A stretch of 64,000 nt of DNA from NCBI RefSeq assembly GCF_900115775.1, contig NZ_FOXS01000004.1, positions 372,001-436,000 on the forward strand, written 5' to 3'. The notes under the pieces are model-generated. The model ran no database searches, was not told the origin of the DNA, and worked only from the letters and a program-made list of their open reading frames with translations. The position numbers and the translations under genes were made by a program. Positions 25,455-34,360 of this stretch are shown piece after piece (within the stretch, counting starts at the first letter, position 1; the number at the start of each line of letters is the position of its first letter). Source of the DNA: Hymenobacter arizonensis (GTDB taxonomy: Bacteria; Bacteroidota; Bacteroidia; Cytophagales; Hymenobacteraceae).

Positions 25455-26279
25455 ATGCTCGTTTTCCCCAACGCCAAACTCAACCTCGGCCTCTACGTCA
25501 CGGAACGCCGCCCCGATGGCTTCCACAACGTAGAATCAGTGTTTTTACCCTTGCCCTGGACCGATGCGCTGGAGATATTGCCTGCCCCAGCCGGCCAGCC
25601 AACGAGCATCACGCTCACCGGGCGCCCCATTCCCGGCAACCCAGCCACCAATCTTTGCGTGCGCGCCTACGAGCTGCTGCAAGCCGACTTCCCGCAGCTG
25701 CCACCCGCCCAAATCTACCTGCACAAAATAGTGCCCATTGGAGCCGGCCTGGGCGGTGGCTCAGCCGACGCCGCGTTTGCCCTGAAGGCGACAAATGAGC
25801 TGTTTAGCTTAGGTATCTCTGTTGAAACCCTTGAAAGCTACGCGCGTCAGCTGGGCTCCGACTGTGCCTTTTTCATTCAAAACAAGCCCGTGCTGGCCAT
25901 GGAGCGAGGCGACGTTTTTCAGGAAATCGACTTGAACCTGACGGGTACCGGCTGCCTAGTAGTTTACCCAAACCTGCACATCAGCACCCCCGAAGCCTTT
26001 GCACGCATCACGCCGCAGGCGCCGGCCCACGCGCTGCGCGCTGCTTTGGCCCAGCCCTTGGAAACGTGGCGCGACACGGTGAGCAACGACTTTGAAAAGT
26101 CGCTGGCGCCTGCCTACCCCGTGCTGGCCGAAATCAAGCAGCAGCTCTACGCTGCTGGGGCCGCTTATGCCAGCCTGTCGGGCTCGGGCTCGGCCGTTTA
26201 TGGGCTTTGGCCGGCCTCGGTAGCTGTGCCGCATTTGGAATGGCCGGCTACGTACACTGTGTGGCACGGGGTGCTTTAG
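25455..26279 (+). CDS. ispE: 4-diphosphocytidyl-2-C-methyl-D-erythritol kinase
   Basis: The 274-residue GHMP kinase phosphorylates CDP-methylerythritol in the MEP route to isoprenoids. It begins FPNAKLNLGLYVTERRPDGFH and has the ATP loop PIGAGLGGGSADAAFAL; YASLSGSGSAVYGLW is the third GHMP motif. ATG 25455 matches the conserved start, although the frame is open back into the divergent sugar transferase gene. Its stop overlaps that of the convergent EamA gene by four bases. Confidence 0.96.
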   Translation: MLVFPNAKLNLGLYVTERRPDGFHNVESVFLPLPWTDALEILPAPAGQPTSITLTGRPIPGNPATNLCVRAYELLQADFPQLPPAQIYLHKIVPIGAGLGGGSADAAFALKATNELFSLGISVETLESYARQLGSDCAFFIQNKPVLAMERGDVFQEIDLNLTGTGCLVVYPNLHISTPEAFARITPQAPAHALRAALAQPLETWRDTVSNDFEKSLAPAYPVLAEIKQQLYAAGAAYASLSGSGSAVYGLWPASVAVPHLEWPATYTVWHGVL

Positions 26280-27220
26280 ACCGGGATAACTGGCACATGC
26301 TCGGGCTCTTTGTCTTTTACCAGCCGTGCCACTAATGGATGAATAAGCACGCTGAATAGGATGAGCAGCGTGCCCAAGTAAAAGCCAGTAGACATGCGTT
26401 CCTGGTTGAATTGCGGCGCGTGCAGCAGGCCCTTCGTGTGCAGCCAATAAATGGCTACTGCCATGGCAATGCCGTAAACCGGCTCCAGGTTAGTGGTCAG
26501 GTTCACGGCGAAAGCCGAGATACGCTTCATCAGCTCAACCGAAGCCGAGAATGCGTACACCGTGCATACGCCGGCCAGTATTGCCAGCCACAGCCAGTCG
26601 TAGCCGTGCCAGGCCAGCTGTAGCCCTTGGCCCTGCGTGAAAAAGTGGCTGTATACTGGAAAGAAAATGGCAATGCTCACACACGCCCCCAACATCTCAT
26701 AAAAAGTAAGCCGCAGCGGCGGGTGGGCTTTCACCAGCTTGGCATTGAGCACGCTGAACAGTGCCGAAAGCCCCGCCGAAACCACCGCCACGCCCAGGCC
26801 CAGCAGTTGGTCGAGCTCAGCCTGGCTCACTAGGTACAGGCCCACCATGGTGATGAGGCCCAGGCCCACCTCGTACCCCCGCACGCGCCGCCACAGCAGC
26901 AGCGGCTCGAGCAGCGAGGTCCACAGGGCCAGCGTGGCCAGGCCCGCCAGGCACACACTCACCGACGACAGCCGCGCTGCTAGGAAGAAAGTAATCCAGT
27001 GCGCGGCCACCAGCGAGCCCACCGCCAGCAGCCGTAGCACCTGCCCCGGCGGAATGCGCCACGTCACCCGGCGGCCCACCAGCAACAGCCCCAGTCCGGC
27101 CGAGGCTAGCAGCGTGCGCCAAAATACCAGTTCCACCGGCGGCACCGTCAGCAGCTTGCCCAGGATGGCCGTGAAGCCCCACAGGAGCACAATGAAATGA
27201 AGCTTGAGGTAGTCTTTCAA
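26276..27220 (-). CDS. EamA/DMT-family permease
   Basis: The 314-residue protein has ten predicted membrane helices in two EamA repeats (LLWGFTAILGKLLTV in the first, YAFSASVELMKRISAFAVNL in the second). The family exports metabolites or amino acids; substrate unknown. No ATG is available near the 5' end; the start is one of two adjacent TTG codons (27223 or 27220), and I chose the second because it gives MKDYLKLHF. It overlaps ispE only at the stop codons. Confidence 0.88.
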   Translation of the reverse strand: MKDYLKLHFIVLLWGFTAILGKLLTVPPVELVFWRTLLASAGLGLLLVGRRVTWRIPPGQVLRLLAVGSLVAAHWITFFLAARLSSVSVCLAGLATLALWTSLLEPLLLWRRVRGYEVGLGLITMVGLYLVSQAELDQLLGLGVAVVSAGLSALFSVLNAKLVKAHPPLRLTFYEMLGACVSIAIFFPVYSHFFTQGQGLQLAWHGYDWLWLAILAGVCTVYAFSASVELMKRISAFAVNLTTNLEPVYGIAMAVAIYWLHTKGLLHAPQFNQERMSTGFYLGTLLILFSVLIHPLVARLVKDKEPEHVPVIPV

Positions 27221-27355
27221 CAAGGGTAGGAGGGTATGGGGTGGGAGAGCAGGAGGTAAAAAGGTGGGAGATACATGGGTGTAATGGCAGCGCTACCATA
27301 CGTAACGTGCGGTTAAAGCAACTCGCACCCTCTTACCCCCATACCCTCTTACCCT

Positions 27356-28435
27356 TTATTTCGGCACGAAGCGGTACAGCGCCAGCCCGATTCCGGTAAA
27401 AACCATGCTGGGCACCCAGGCGGCAATGAATGGGTCGAGGCTGCCTACTTGCGCTAGGTTGCGGCTCAGCATCACAAAAATGATGAACACGAAGGCCAGC
27501 ACGAAGCCCAGCGCAATTTGCCCGCCCACACCGGCCCGCGATTTTCGGGCGCTGAGAATGACGCCAATTAGCGTGAGAATAACGATGGCGAAAGGGTAGG
27601 AATATCGCTCGTACTTCTCGCTCAAGTAAAGCTGCGTGTCGTCGGCGCCGCGCTCGATTTTGGTGTTGATGTAGTCGTTTAGCTCGGGCAGGGTGAGGGT
27701 TTCGGCCAAGCGGTAAGTGCTGGCAAAGTCCTTCGGAAACAGGTTCAGCGTGGTATCGCGGGCCGGCACGGTTTCCAGTCTCTCGTCTTGTGGGCCGTGG
27801 AAAGAGCGAATCAGCTGCGGCGACATCCGCCACACCTGCTTGGTCGAATCCCAGTTGATGGCATCAGCGGTGAGACGCCGGCGCAGCACGGTGCCATCCA
27901 CGGTTTCGAGCGCAAAGTGAAAGCCGATATTATTAATATTATCGTAGCTCTCCATGTACACGTAGTGCTTGGGCCCAATCTTGATGTGCACGTTGCGCCC
28001 CTGAAATCGGTAGGGCAGCTTGATGTAAGCGCGCTCAAATGCCACTCGCGATTTATTGCCAATGGGCAGCACCCAGCCGATAAGCCCAAATATTAGCAGT
28101 CCCACCACCGCCCCGCCCGCCGCATAAGGCAGCATCAGGCGTTTAAAACTCACGCCACTGGCCAGAATGGCCACAATTTCGGTGCGCGCCGCCAGCTGCG
28201 CCGTCACAAAAACGACGGCAATAAAAATTGTAATCGGCGAGAGAAGGTTGGCGAAATAGGGAAATAGGTAAACGTAATAGCCGAAAATAATCTGCGACAT
28301 CCCCAGATTATGCTGGATAAAATCGTCGTTTTTCTCCGTGAAATCAATGACGCAAATAACCGACACGAGAATAACCACCGAGAAGAAAAACGCGGCGAGA
28401 AATTTCTTGATAATGTATTTGTCGAGGATATTCAT
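27356..28435 (-). CDS. LptF/LptG (YjgP/YjgQ) family LPS export permease
   Basis: The 359-residue protein has three N-terminal membrane helices (ILDKYIIKKFLAAFFFSVVI onwards), a large periplasmic jellyroll-type domain (about residues 130-270) and three C-terminal helices ending near VPSMVFTGIGLALYRF. LptF/G pull lipopolysaccharide from the inner membrane and hand it to LptA. Whether it plays the LptF or LptG part is not decidable here. The order tgt then lptF/G on one strand is one I associate with many Bacteroidota. ATG 28435 is preferred to the TTG two codons earlier. Confidence 0.9.
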   Translation of the reverse strand: MNILDKYIIKKFLAAFFFSVVILVSVICVIDFTEKNDDFIQHNLGMSQIIFGYYVYLFPYFANLLSPITIFIAVVFVTAQLAARTEIVAILASGVSFKRLMLPYAAGGAVVGLLIFGLIGWVLPIGNKSRVAFERAYIKLPYRFQGRNVHIKIGPKHYVYMESYDNINNIGFHFALETVDGTVLRRRLTADAINWDSTKQVWRMSPQLIRSFHGPQDERLETVPARDTTLNLFPKDFASTYRLAETLTLPELNDYINTKIERGADDTQLYLSEKYERYSYPFAIVILTLIGVILSARKSRAGVGGQIALGFVLAFVFIIFVMLSRNLAQVGSLDPFIAAWVPSMVFTGIGLALYRFVPK

Positions 28436-28441
28436 TTTCAA

Positions 28442-28516
28442 TCAATGAGCAATGAACATTTAATAATGAGCAATTCCGAACAACATTGTTCATTGCTCAC
28501 TGCTAATTGTTAATTG
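28442..28516. repeat. AT-rich palindromic repeat between tgt and the LptF/G gene
   Basis: GAGCAATGAAC and GTTCATTGCTC are perfect inverted copies, surrounded by AATGAGCAATT and TAATTGTTAATTGG words. Wording and composition resemble the element at 3711-3794. Confidence 0.7.
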
Positions 28517-28518
28517 GT

Positions 28519-29649
28519 TTACAACCGGGTCATCACCTGCTTCACCATCCGGTCTTTCCAGGGGCCAAACGTGCCGGCCACGATTTGCTTGCGTGCTTCC
28601 TTTACCAGCCACAGATAAAAAGCCAGATTGTGCGCCGAAGCAATTTGCGGGCCCAGCATTTCCTGGCACTGGAACAAATGACGCAGGTACGCCCGCGAGT
28701 AGAACGTGCTGGCGTGCCCGCCCAGTTCGGCGTCGATGGGCGAAAAATCGGTGGCCCACTTCTTATTCGTCACGTTCATAATGCCCTGCGTCGTGAACAG
28801 CATACCGTTGCGGGCGTTGCGGGTTGGCATCACGCAGTCGAACATGTCCACGCCCAAGGCAATGTTTTCCAGGATGTCGGCTGGCGTGCCCACGCCCATC
28901 AGGTAGCGGGGCTTGTCCTTGGGTAGAATATCGCAGACCAGCTCAGTCATTTCGTACATCAGCTCGGCCGGCTCACCCACGCTCAGGCCGCCAATGGCGT
29001 TGCCCTCGCGCCCCTGGGCCGCAATAAATTCCGCCGACTTGATGCGCAAATCCCGAAACGTGCTGCCCTGCACAATGGGGAAAAGCGTTTGTTGGTATCC
29101 ATAGAGACCCTCGGTGCTGTCGAAACGCTGAATGCAGCGCTGCAGCCAGCGGTGCGTCATGTCCAGGGAGCGGGCGGCGTAGTCGTACTCGCAGGGCCAG
29201 GGCGTGCACTCGTCAAAAGCCATGATGATGTCGGCCCCAATCACCCGCTGAATGTCCATCACACCCTCAGGCGAGAACAAATGCTGGCTGCCGTCGATGT
29301 GCGAGCGGAATTTGACGCCCTCTTCCTTGATTTTGCGGGTGTTGCTGAGCGAATACACCTGGTACCCGCCGCTATCGGTGAGAATAGGCCGGTCCCAGCC
29401 ATTAAACTTATGCAAGCCCCCGGCGGCGCGCAGCACGTCGAGGCCCGGGCGCAGGTATAGGTGGTAGGTGTTGCCGAGAATAATCTGGGCGTTGATGTCC
29501 TCCTTGAGGGTGTGCTGCGACACCGCTTTCACGGTGCCAGCCGTGCCCACGGGCATAAATATGGGCGTTTCAATGGCACCGTGTGCCGTTTCGAGGCGGC
29601 CGGCGCGGGCTTTGGTGGCGGGGTCTTGAGCGAGAAGGTCGAAAGTCAT
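28519..29649 (-). CDS. tgt: tRNA-guanine transglycosylase lacking the zinc cysteines
   Basis: The 376-residue enzyme should insert preQ1 into GUN-anticodon tRNAs on the way to queuosine. LTDSGGYQVYSL holds the general acid/base Asp, and GVDMFDCVMPTRNARNG holds the nucleophilic Asp. The C-terminal zinc site is unusual: where E. coli has DPDCDCYTCKNYSRAY this protein has DAELGGHASTFYSRAY, so all three Cys ligands are replaced (by Leu, Gly and Ser), while the His of AHNL is kept. ATG 29649 gives the usual N-terminus; the open frame upstream runs through a palindromic repeat and is not coding. Confidence 0.95.
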   Translation of the reverse strand: MTFDLLAQDPATKARAGRLETAHGAIETPIFMPVGTAGTVKAVSQHTLKEDINAQIILGNTYHLYLRPGLDVLRAAGGLHKFNGWDRPILTDSGGYQVYSLSNTRKIKEEGVKFRSHIDGSQHLFSPEGVMDIQRVIGADIIMAFDECTPWPCEYDYAARSLDMTHRWLQRCIQRFDSTEGLYGYQQTLFPIVQGSTFRDLRIKSAEFIAAQGREGNAIGGLSVGEPAELMYEMTELVCDILPKDKPRYLMGVGTPADILENIALGVDMFDCVMPTRNARNGMLFTTQGIMNVTNKKWATDFSPIDAELGGHASTFYSRAYLRHLFQCQEMLGPQIASAHNLAFYLWLVKEARKQIVAGTFGPWKDRMVKQVMTRL

Positions 29650-29968
29650 TCTAGAGAAATACGTAGCGCAGGAGAACGTCAGGCAGTGCGGGGAATTCCT
29701 ACCGTAGTAGTAAATCCAATCGTCTGTCATTCTGAGCTTGCGAAGCACCTTATCACGGCTGAACAAATCGTTCGAATCCAATAAGGTGCTTCGCAAGCTC
29801 AGCATGACAGATGAAAGTGACAGTCGTGACAGACGAAGCAGTAGCAATGCTTCACTGCACTCTGCATGACGTTCTGATTAAATCCGCCGCTCTGCTAGTT
29901 CTGACCACAAAGATACCCACCCGCCCCGCGTCCCGTACTTTTGCCGGCTCTCTCACCCCGCATCGCCG
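29650..29968. other. Divergent intergenic region occupied by a palindromic repeat
   Basis: The 319 bases between tgt and the glycosyltransferase contain the large palindrome at 29723-29811 and a degenerate extra copy (AGCAATGCTTC...CTGCATGACGTTCT) up to about 29875. No gene is visible. Promoters for both neighbours must lie beside or within the repeat. Confidence 0.7.
29723..29811. repeat. Palindromic repeat (GTCATTCTGAGC family) upstream of tgt
   Basis: TCTGTCATTCTGAGCTTGCG starts a 30-base left arm (29723-29752); the right arm (29782-29811) is its inverse with one mismatch. The loop is 29 bases. The wording GTCATnCTGAGCTTGnCGAAGCA is shared with the element at 38835. Confidence 0.92.
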
Positions 29969-31123
29969 TTGCCGTTACCCATACCCACGTCCCCCTTCTT
30001 TTGGCTTCTGCTTGCGAGCGTGGTGGTGCAGCTGTTTTACGCGGCGTATTTCTTCTGGCCCTTCGCTGGCCGCGCCCCCGAGGCACCCGCCGACGCCCCC
30101 GGCCCCGACACCGAACCCGTTTCCATCATCGTCTGCGCCCGCAACGAGCTTCCTAATCTGCGCTGCCTGCTGCCCCTGCTGCTGAAGCAGGACTACCCCG
30201 CCGGTTTCGAAGTCATCCTCATCGACGACCGCAGCGAAGACGATACCTACCTCTACGCCCAGCAGCTGGCTCAGTACTACCACGAAAAGGTGCGCCTCGT
30301 GAGCGTGGCCCGCACCCCCCGCGGGTTTGCCCCCAAAAAATACGCCCTCACCCTCGGCGTGAAAACGGCCCGGTACCCCCGCATGCTGTTCACCGATGCC
30401 GACTGCATTCCGGCCACCGACCAGTGGCTCCGACTGATGCAGCGCGGCTTTGCCCAAGCCGGCCGCAAACCAGCCGCCGATTTAGTCGTCGGATTCTCAG
30501 CCTACGCCGAAGCCCCGGGCTTTCTCAACCAGCTCATCCGCTTCGAAACCCTGCTCACCGCGGCCCAGTACCTGAGTTTTGCCTGGCGGGGCTGGCCCTA
30601 CATGGGCGTGGGCCGCAACCTGGCTTATACCCGCGCCTGCTTCACGGCCACCAAGGGCTACGCCTCGCATATCCGCCAACTCAGCGGCGACGACGACCTG
30701 CTGGTGCAGGACGCCGTACGCCAAGGCCAGCAGGTAGCCGTGGTGGCCGACCCCGCCGCCCACACTTTAAGCGAACCCGCCGCCACGTGGGCCGTATGGT
30801 GGCATCAGAAACGTCGGCATTTGTCGGCCGGCCGGGCCTATCGATTGGCCGACCGCTTGCGGGTGGGCACCTTCTTAGCAGCCAATATGTTGTTCTATTT
30901 GGCTGTCGTGGTGCTAGTATTTTCCCCAAACAATTGGATACCTTTGGCGGTCGTATGCACCCTCCGAACATTGTTTGTGAGTGCCGTGTATGCCCGCCTA
31001 AGCAGGCGCCTCCAGCAGTCCGTAATCGTCGGATTGCTCCCCGTGCTAGACTTAGTCTATTTTTTTCAGTATCTGGCCTTGGGAATTTCTTTATTCCTTA
31101 ATCGCACCCTTCGATGGAAGTAA
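29969..31123 (+). CDS. Membrane glycosyltransferase family 2
   Basis: The 384-residue protein has an N-terminal membrane helix (about 9-31), a GT-A catalytic domain (SIIVCARNELPNLRCLLPLL; EVILIDDRSED; MLFTDADCIP with the metal-binding DxD; SGDDDLLVQDAV as the acceptor-site acidic motif; WWHQKRRHLSAGR) and two or three C-terminal helices. It probably adds sugar to a lipid or envelope glycan at the inner membrane. No ATG precedes the domain; TTG 29969 is the best start. Its last 10 bases overlap the sigma factor gene. Confidence 0.88.
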   Translation: MPLPIPTSPFFWLLLASVVVQLFYAAYFFWPFAGRAPEAPADAPGPDTEPVSIIVCARNELPNLRCLLPLLLKQDYPAGFEVILIDDRSEDDTYLYAQQLAQYYHEKVRLVSVARTPRGFAPKKYALTLGVKTARYPRMLFTDADCIPATDQWLRLMQRGFAQAGRKPAADLVVGFSAYAEAPGFLNQLIRFETLLTAAQYLSFAWRGWPYMGVGRNLAYTRACFTATKGYASHIRQLSGDDDLLVQDAVRQGQQVAVVADPAAHTLSEPAATWAVWWHQKRRHLSAGRAYRLADRLRVGTFLAANMLFYLAVVVLVFSPNNWIPLAVVCTLRTLFVSAVYARLSRRLQQSVIVGLLPVLDLVYFFQYLALGISLFLNRTLRWK

Positions 31124-31737
31124 ACAATCAAGATATTCAGAAGCAGTTTTCAGTTAAAGCCAAGCACGACTTTAAGCTGATTCGTGCCGCCGTGGACAAC
31201 GGCGACGAGAAGGCCTATGCCGAGTTGATGCAGATTTACAAGAAGCCCGTTTACCACGTGGTTCTCAAAATGGTGCGCAACCAGGACGATGCCGAAGACC
31301 TCACCATCGAGGCTTTTGCAAAGGCCTTCCGCAACCTGCACAAGTTCAACCCCGAGTACGCCTTCAGCACTTGGCTGTTCCGCATTGCCACGAACAACTG
31401 CATTGACTTTATTCGTAAGAATAAAATCAAGACCATGTCGATTGATTCCGCCATCAAAGTGGACAACGGCGACGAAATCACCATCGATTTCCGCGACAAC
31501 GACCTGAACCCGGCCGAGCACGCCGTGCGCAACCAGAAGATTGAAATCATGCGCCACGTAGTGTCGCGCCTGCCCGACAAATATCAGCGCCTCGTGTCGC
31601 TACGCTACTTCGACGAGCTCAGCTACGAAGAAATTGCCACCGAGCTCAAAGCCCCGCTCGGCACCGTGAAAGCCCAGCTGCACCGCGCCCGCGAGCTGCT
31701 CTATGACATGGTGAAGCACACCAAACAGATTATTTAA
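31114..31737 (+). CDS. ECF-type RNA polymerase sigma factor
   Basis: The 207-residue protein has a sigma2 region (KPVYHVVLKMVRNQDDAEDLTIEAF, AFSTWLFRIATNNCIDFIRK) and a sigma4 region (LPDKYQRLVSLRYFDELSYEEIA, GTVKAQLHRARELL) separated by a short linker. Its start lies inside the 3' end of the glycosyltransferase gene (10-base overlap), so the two are co-transcribed. No anti-sigma gene is beside it, unlike typical FecI-FecR pairs. Confidence 0.93.
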   Translation: MEVNNQDIQKQFSVKAKHDFKLIRAAVDNGDEKAYAELMQIYKKPVYHVVLKMVRNQDDAEDLTIEAFAKAFRNLHKFNPEYAFSTWLFRIATNNCIDFIRKNKIKTMSIDSAIKVDNGDEITIDFRDNDLNPAEHAVRNQKIEIMRHVVSRLPDKYQRLVSLRYFDELSYEEIATELKAPLGTVKAQLHRARELLYDMVKHTKQII

Positions 31738-31740
31738 TTG

Positions 31741-31774
31741 AAAAAAAGCTCCGGTGTAAATCGGAGCTTTTTTT
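31741..31774 (+). terminator. Terminator after the ECF sigma gene
   Basis: AGCTCCG and CGGAGCT (31747-31768) form a stem with an 8-base loop, flanked by A7 and T7 runs. It ends close to the next start codon. Confidence 0.9.
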
Positions 31775-31783
31775 ATGTAGACC

Positions 31784-32188
31784 TTGGTAGTCCCAATAAG
31801 AAGGCTGCTCCCTTTGGTTTATTTCATCATTTTATTTTTCTACGCCATCGCCCTGGCGACCTCATTGCTTGGAGGGTTTCTGCTGCGGTTCACCCGCTTC
31901 CGGTCCGCTTCGCGATACGTACTAGGGGCTGCACTGGGCACCCTGCCGGGCTTGGTGGTAGCCAATGCCTTTTTGTGGCTGGTGCTGTACGCTATAATTA
32001 ATTTGGGGCCCAATGGCAACGCCACTCCAGTAGCTGATGCTCCCGTTTGGCTCACCACATTGGGGGCTGTAGCGGTGGTGGGCGCTATGGTTCTTGTGCC
32101 CATTGTAGTCACGGTACTAGGCGTAACTGTGGGCGCCATTGGCGGCATGTACGTGGCTTGGCGCATCAATCAGCCGCGTAGTCGCTAA
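31784..32188 (+). CDS. Small multi-helix membrane protein, unknown function
   Basis: The 134-residue protein has three predicted membrane helices (about residues 8-32, 46-73 and 88-125), the last two rich in Gly, Ala and Val. There is no ATG; a TTG at 31784 gives a plausible basic N-terminus (VVPIRRLLPLVYF). I recognise no family. It starts 10 bases after the preceding terminator, so the true start or promoter is uncertain. Confidence 0.6.
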   Translation: MVVPIRRLLPLVYFIILFFYAIALATSLLGGFLLRFTRFRSASRYVLGAALGTLPGLVVANAFLWLVLYAIINLGPNGNATPVADAPVWLTTLGAVAVVGAMVLVPIVVTVLGVTVGAIGGMYVAWRINQPRSR

Positions 32189-32252
32189 CAACTGCCTGCA
32201 ACATAAGGGGCACAGATGTGCTGAAAGCAGCTTAAGGTGCAACTTTGTACCC

Positions 32253-32870
32253 ATGAACCTCCTGCAGCACTACTTCCCCGAACTCACCACTAAGCAGCTT
32301 CAGCTTTTTAAGCAGCTGGAAACCGAATTCCGGGCCACTAACGAAGCCATCAACCTCGTGTCGCGCCCCGACATGGAAAACTTCGAGGAGCGCCACCTGC
32401 TGCATTCGCTGGCCATTGCTAAGGTAATAAAGTTTCCCAAGGGCAGCGCGGTGCTCGATGTGGGCACTGGCGGCGGCCTCCCAGGCTTGCCGTTGGCCAT
32501 CATGTTCCCGGAAGTGCATTTTCACTTGGTCGACAGCATCGGCAAGAAAATTCGCGCCGTGCAGTTCATGGCCGCGGCCCTCGGGCTGGACAATGTCACG
32601 GCCGAGCAAACCCGCGCCGAGCAGGTGCGCCAAAAGTTTGATTTCGTAGTAAGCCGCGCTGTGGCACGCCTAGCCACCTTCCACCCCTGGATTGCCCAGC
32701 GCTACAAGCCCCAAGGGGCAGCCGGCGCGGGCCTGTACTACCTAAAAGGCGGCGACCTAACCGATGAAGTAGCCGAGTCTGGCCTCAAAGCCAAGGTGAC
32801 AAACCTCAGCGACTTCTTCAGCGAGGAGTTTTTTGAGACGAAAAAGGTGGTGTTCGTCGCGGCTAAGTAA
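32253..32870 (+). CDS. rsmG: 16S rRNA (guanine-N7)-methyltransferase RsmG
   Basis: The 205-residue SAM enzyme methylates N7 of G527 in 16S rRNA. VLDVGTGGGLPGLPLAI is the SAM loop and SRAVARLATFHPW and YYLKGGDL are typical RsmG segments; NLVSRPDMENFEERHLLHSL lies before. ATG 32253 fits the family start, while the frame is open from 32139. It converges on the YheT hydrolase gene across a palindromic repeat. Confidence 0.96.
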   Translation: MNLLQHYFPELTTKQLQLFKQLETEFRATNEAINLVSRPDMENFEERHLLHSLAIAKVIKFPKGSAVLDVGTGGGLPGLPLAIMFPEVHFHLVDSIGKKIRAVQFMAAALGLDNVTAEQTRAEQVRQKFDFVVSRAVARLATFHPWIAQRYKPQGAAGAGLYYLKGGDLTDEVAESGLKAKVTNLSDFFSEEFFETKKVVFVAAK

Positions 32871-32876
32871 AACGAT

Positions 32877-33068
32877 TGTCATTGCGAGTGCAGCGCAGCG
32901 AAACGCGGCAATCCGTCCTCGTCTCAGCGACAAGCTTTCTATTGTGACAAACCCTTTTCTGCACGACAGCCATGATTCCGAAATGAGCCCGAGCTTGTCA
33001 CATCACTGGGGTCTGCGCTGAGACCAGGACAGATTGCCGCGTTTCGCTGTGCTGCACTCGCAATGACA
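32877..33068. repeat. Large inverted repeat (GTCATTGCGAG family) between convergent genes
   Basis: The arms 32877-32929 and 33016-33068 are 53 bases each and differ at three positions. Inside, GACAAGC and GCTTGTC form a further stem. It fills the space between the rsmG stop and the YheT hydrolase stop and would act as a bidirectional hairpin. Confidence 0.95.
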
Positions 33069-33075
33069 GAGGTGC

Positions 33076-34062
33076 CTATGCTGGCACCTCAGCCGTGAGA
33101 AACTCCACGGCTCGTCGTTCCGAGTAGTATTCGCCGTCGGGCGAGCCTTCAGGGAAGCCCACGTGCCCACCTTCAGGCGGTGTTTCCAGAAACACAAACG
33201 GAGAATTGGCGGCTACTTCCCGCGGAAAGCAGGAAGCCGGCAGGAATGGGTCGTTCTGTGCGTTTACCAACAGCGTGGGCACCTGAATGCCGCTCAAGTA
33301 GCGCCCTGAGCTGGCATGCTGGTAGTAGGCATCGGCCGAGTCGAAGCCGTGCATGGGCGCGGTATAGCGGCTGTCGAACTCTTGAAAATCGCGCAGGTCT
33401 TCTATGCCATCCAAATCTACTTGGCCCGGCAGCAGCTCCGCCTTGGCCCGCACTTTCAGCCGCAGCGACTTCAGAAAGCGGCGCAGGTACACTTGGTTCT
33501 GAGGCCGGCTGATATACACGGAACTGGCCTGCAAGTCGGTCGGGACAGAGAACACGGCGGCTCGTTTTACCTCGGCGGGCACCCGGGCTGGCTCTTCACC
33601 CAGATACTTCAAAGTCACGTTGCCGCCGGCACTGAACCCTACCAGATAAACGCGCTGGTAGCGCCCGGTGGCCACCGCGTGGCGCACTACCAAGTCCAGG
33701 TCGTCAGTATCGCCGAGGTGGTAGGAGCGGAGCAGGCGGTTCATTTCGCCGCCGCAACTGCGATAATTCCAAGCCAGAGCGTCGAGGCCGGCACGGTTGA
33801 GGGCGCGCACCATGCCGCGCATGTAAGGGCGAGAGGCATCTCCTTCGAGGCCGTGCGAAACAATGGCCAGGCTATCGGTGGGCCGCATTTCGGGCAGGCG
33901 GCTCCAGTCCAAGTTCAGGAAGTCACCGTCGGGTAGTTCCAGCCGTTCGCGCTGGTAGGCTACGCCGGGCACGGTGCGCCAGAGGCTGGGCACGATGGTT
34001 TGCAGGTGGCCGTTGAATAAATAGAACGGCGGCTGATAGCGGGAGTTAGATACCAGAGGCAT
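33076..34062 (-). CDS. YheT-family alpha/beta hydrolase
   Basis: The 328-residue protein has the family segments SHGLEGDASRPYMRGMVRAL and AWNYRSCGGEMN, the nucleophile elbow VGFSAGGNVTLKYLGE (Ser in GFSAGG), the Asp in NAQNDPFLP and the His in EGGHVGF. YheT-like enzymes are esterase-type hydrolases with unclear natural substrates. Length is normal. The gene diverges from rpsT. Confidence 0.93.
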   Translation of the reverse strand: MPLVSNSRYQPPFYLFNGHLQTIVPSLWRTVPGVAYQRERLELPDGDFLNLDWSRLPEMRPTDSLAIVSHGLEGDASRPYMRGMVRALNRAGLDALAWNYRSCGGEMNRLLRSYHLGDTDDLDLVVRHAVATGRYQRVYLVGFSAGGNVTLKYLGEEPARVPAEVKRAAVFSVPTDLQASSVYISRPQNQVYLRRFLKSLRLKVRAKAELLPGQVDLDGIEDLRDFQEFDSRYTAPMHGFDSADAYYQHASSGRYLSGIQVPTLLVNAQNDPFLPASCFPREVAANSPFVFLETPPEGGHVGFPEGSPDGEYYSERRAVEFLTAEVPA

Positions 34063-34280
34063 GGCGCATAAATTTTAATAGAGCAGCAGCGCTATGATTG
34101 GAATAGGGTAGATAGTAAAGTTCGTACATAATCGGCATGCATACTAATTATTGGCCTCAATTGCTTGGGAGCGCACATGCAAAACAACTTATGAGCATCG
34201 TGCCGGGCGGAGCGAAGCATGGCGCTCAGCGAGTCGTTGTGTCTCCATCCTGCTTGTCCTCAATATTTTTGCCGACATGG

Positions 34281-34311
34281 TTTGATTTTACCGAGCAGGT
34301 TTGTACCTTTG
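34281..34311 (+). promoter_or_regulatory. Promoter of rpsT
   Basis: TTTG (34281-34284), a 19-base spacer and TACCTTTG (34304-34311) match the Bacteroidota consensus. The leader would be about 43 bases. Confidence 0.85.
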
Positions 34312-34360
34312 CCCTCCCAAACACAGAACTCAAGCATAACGCTCCTATATATTCCAACTC

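Noticed and set aside
29650..29847. An N-terminal extension of tgt up to 29847
   Set aside because: It runs through the palindromic repeat at 29723-29811, and the extra residues are unlike any Tgt start, while ATG 29649 gives the family N-terminus.
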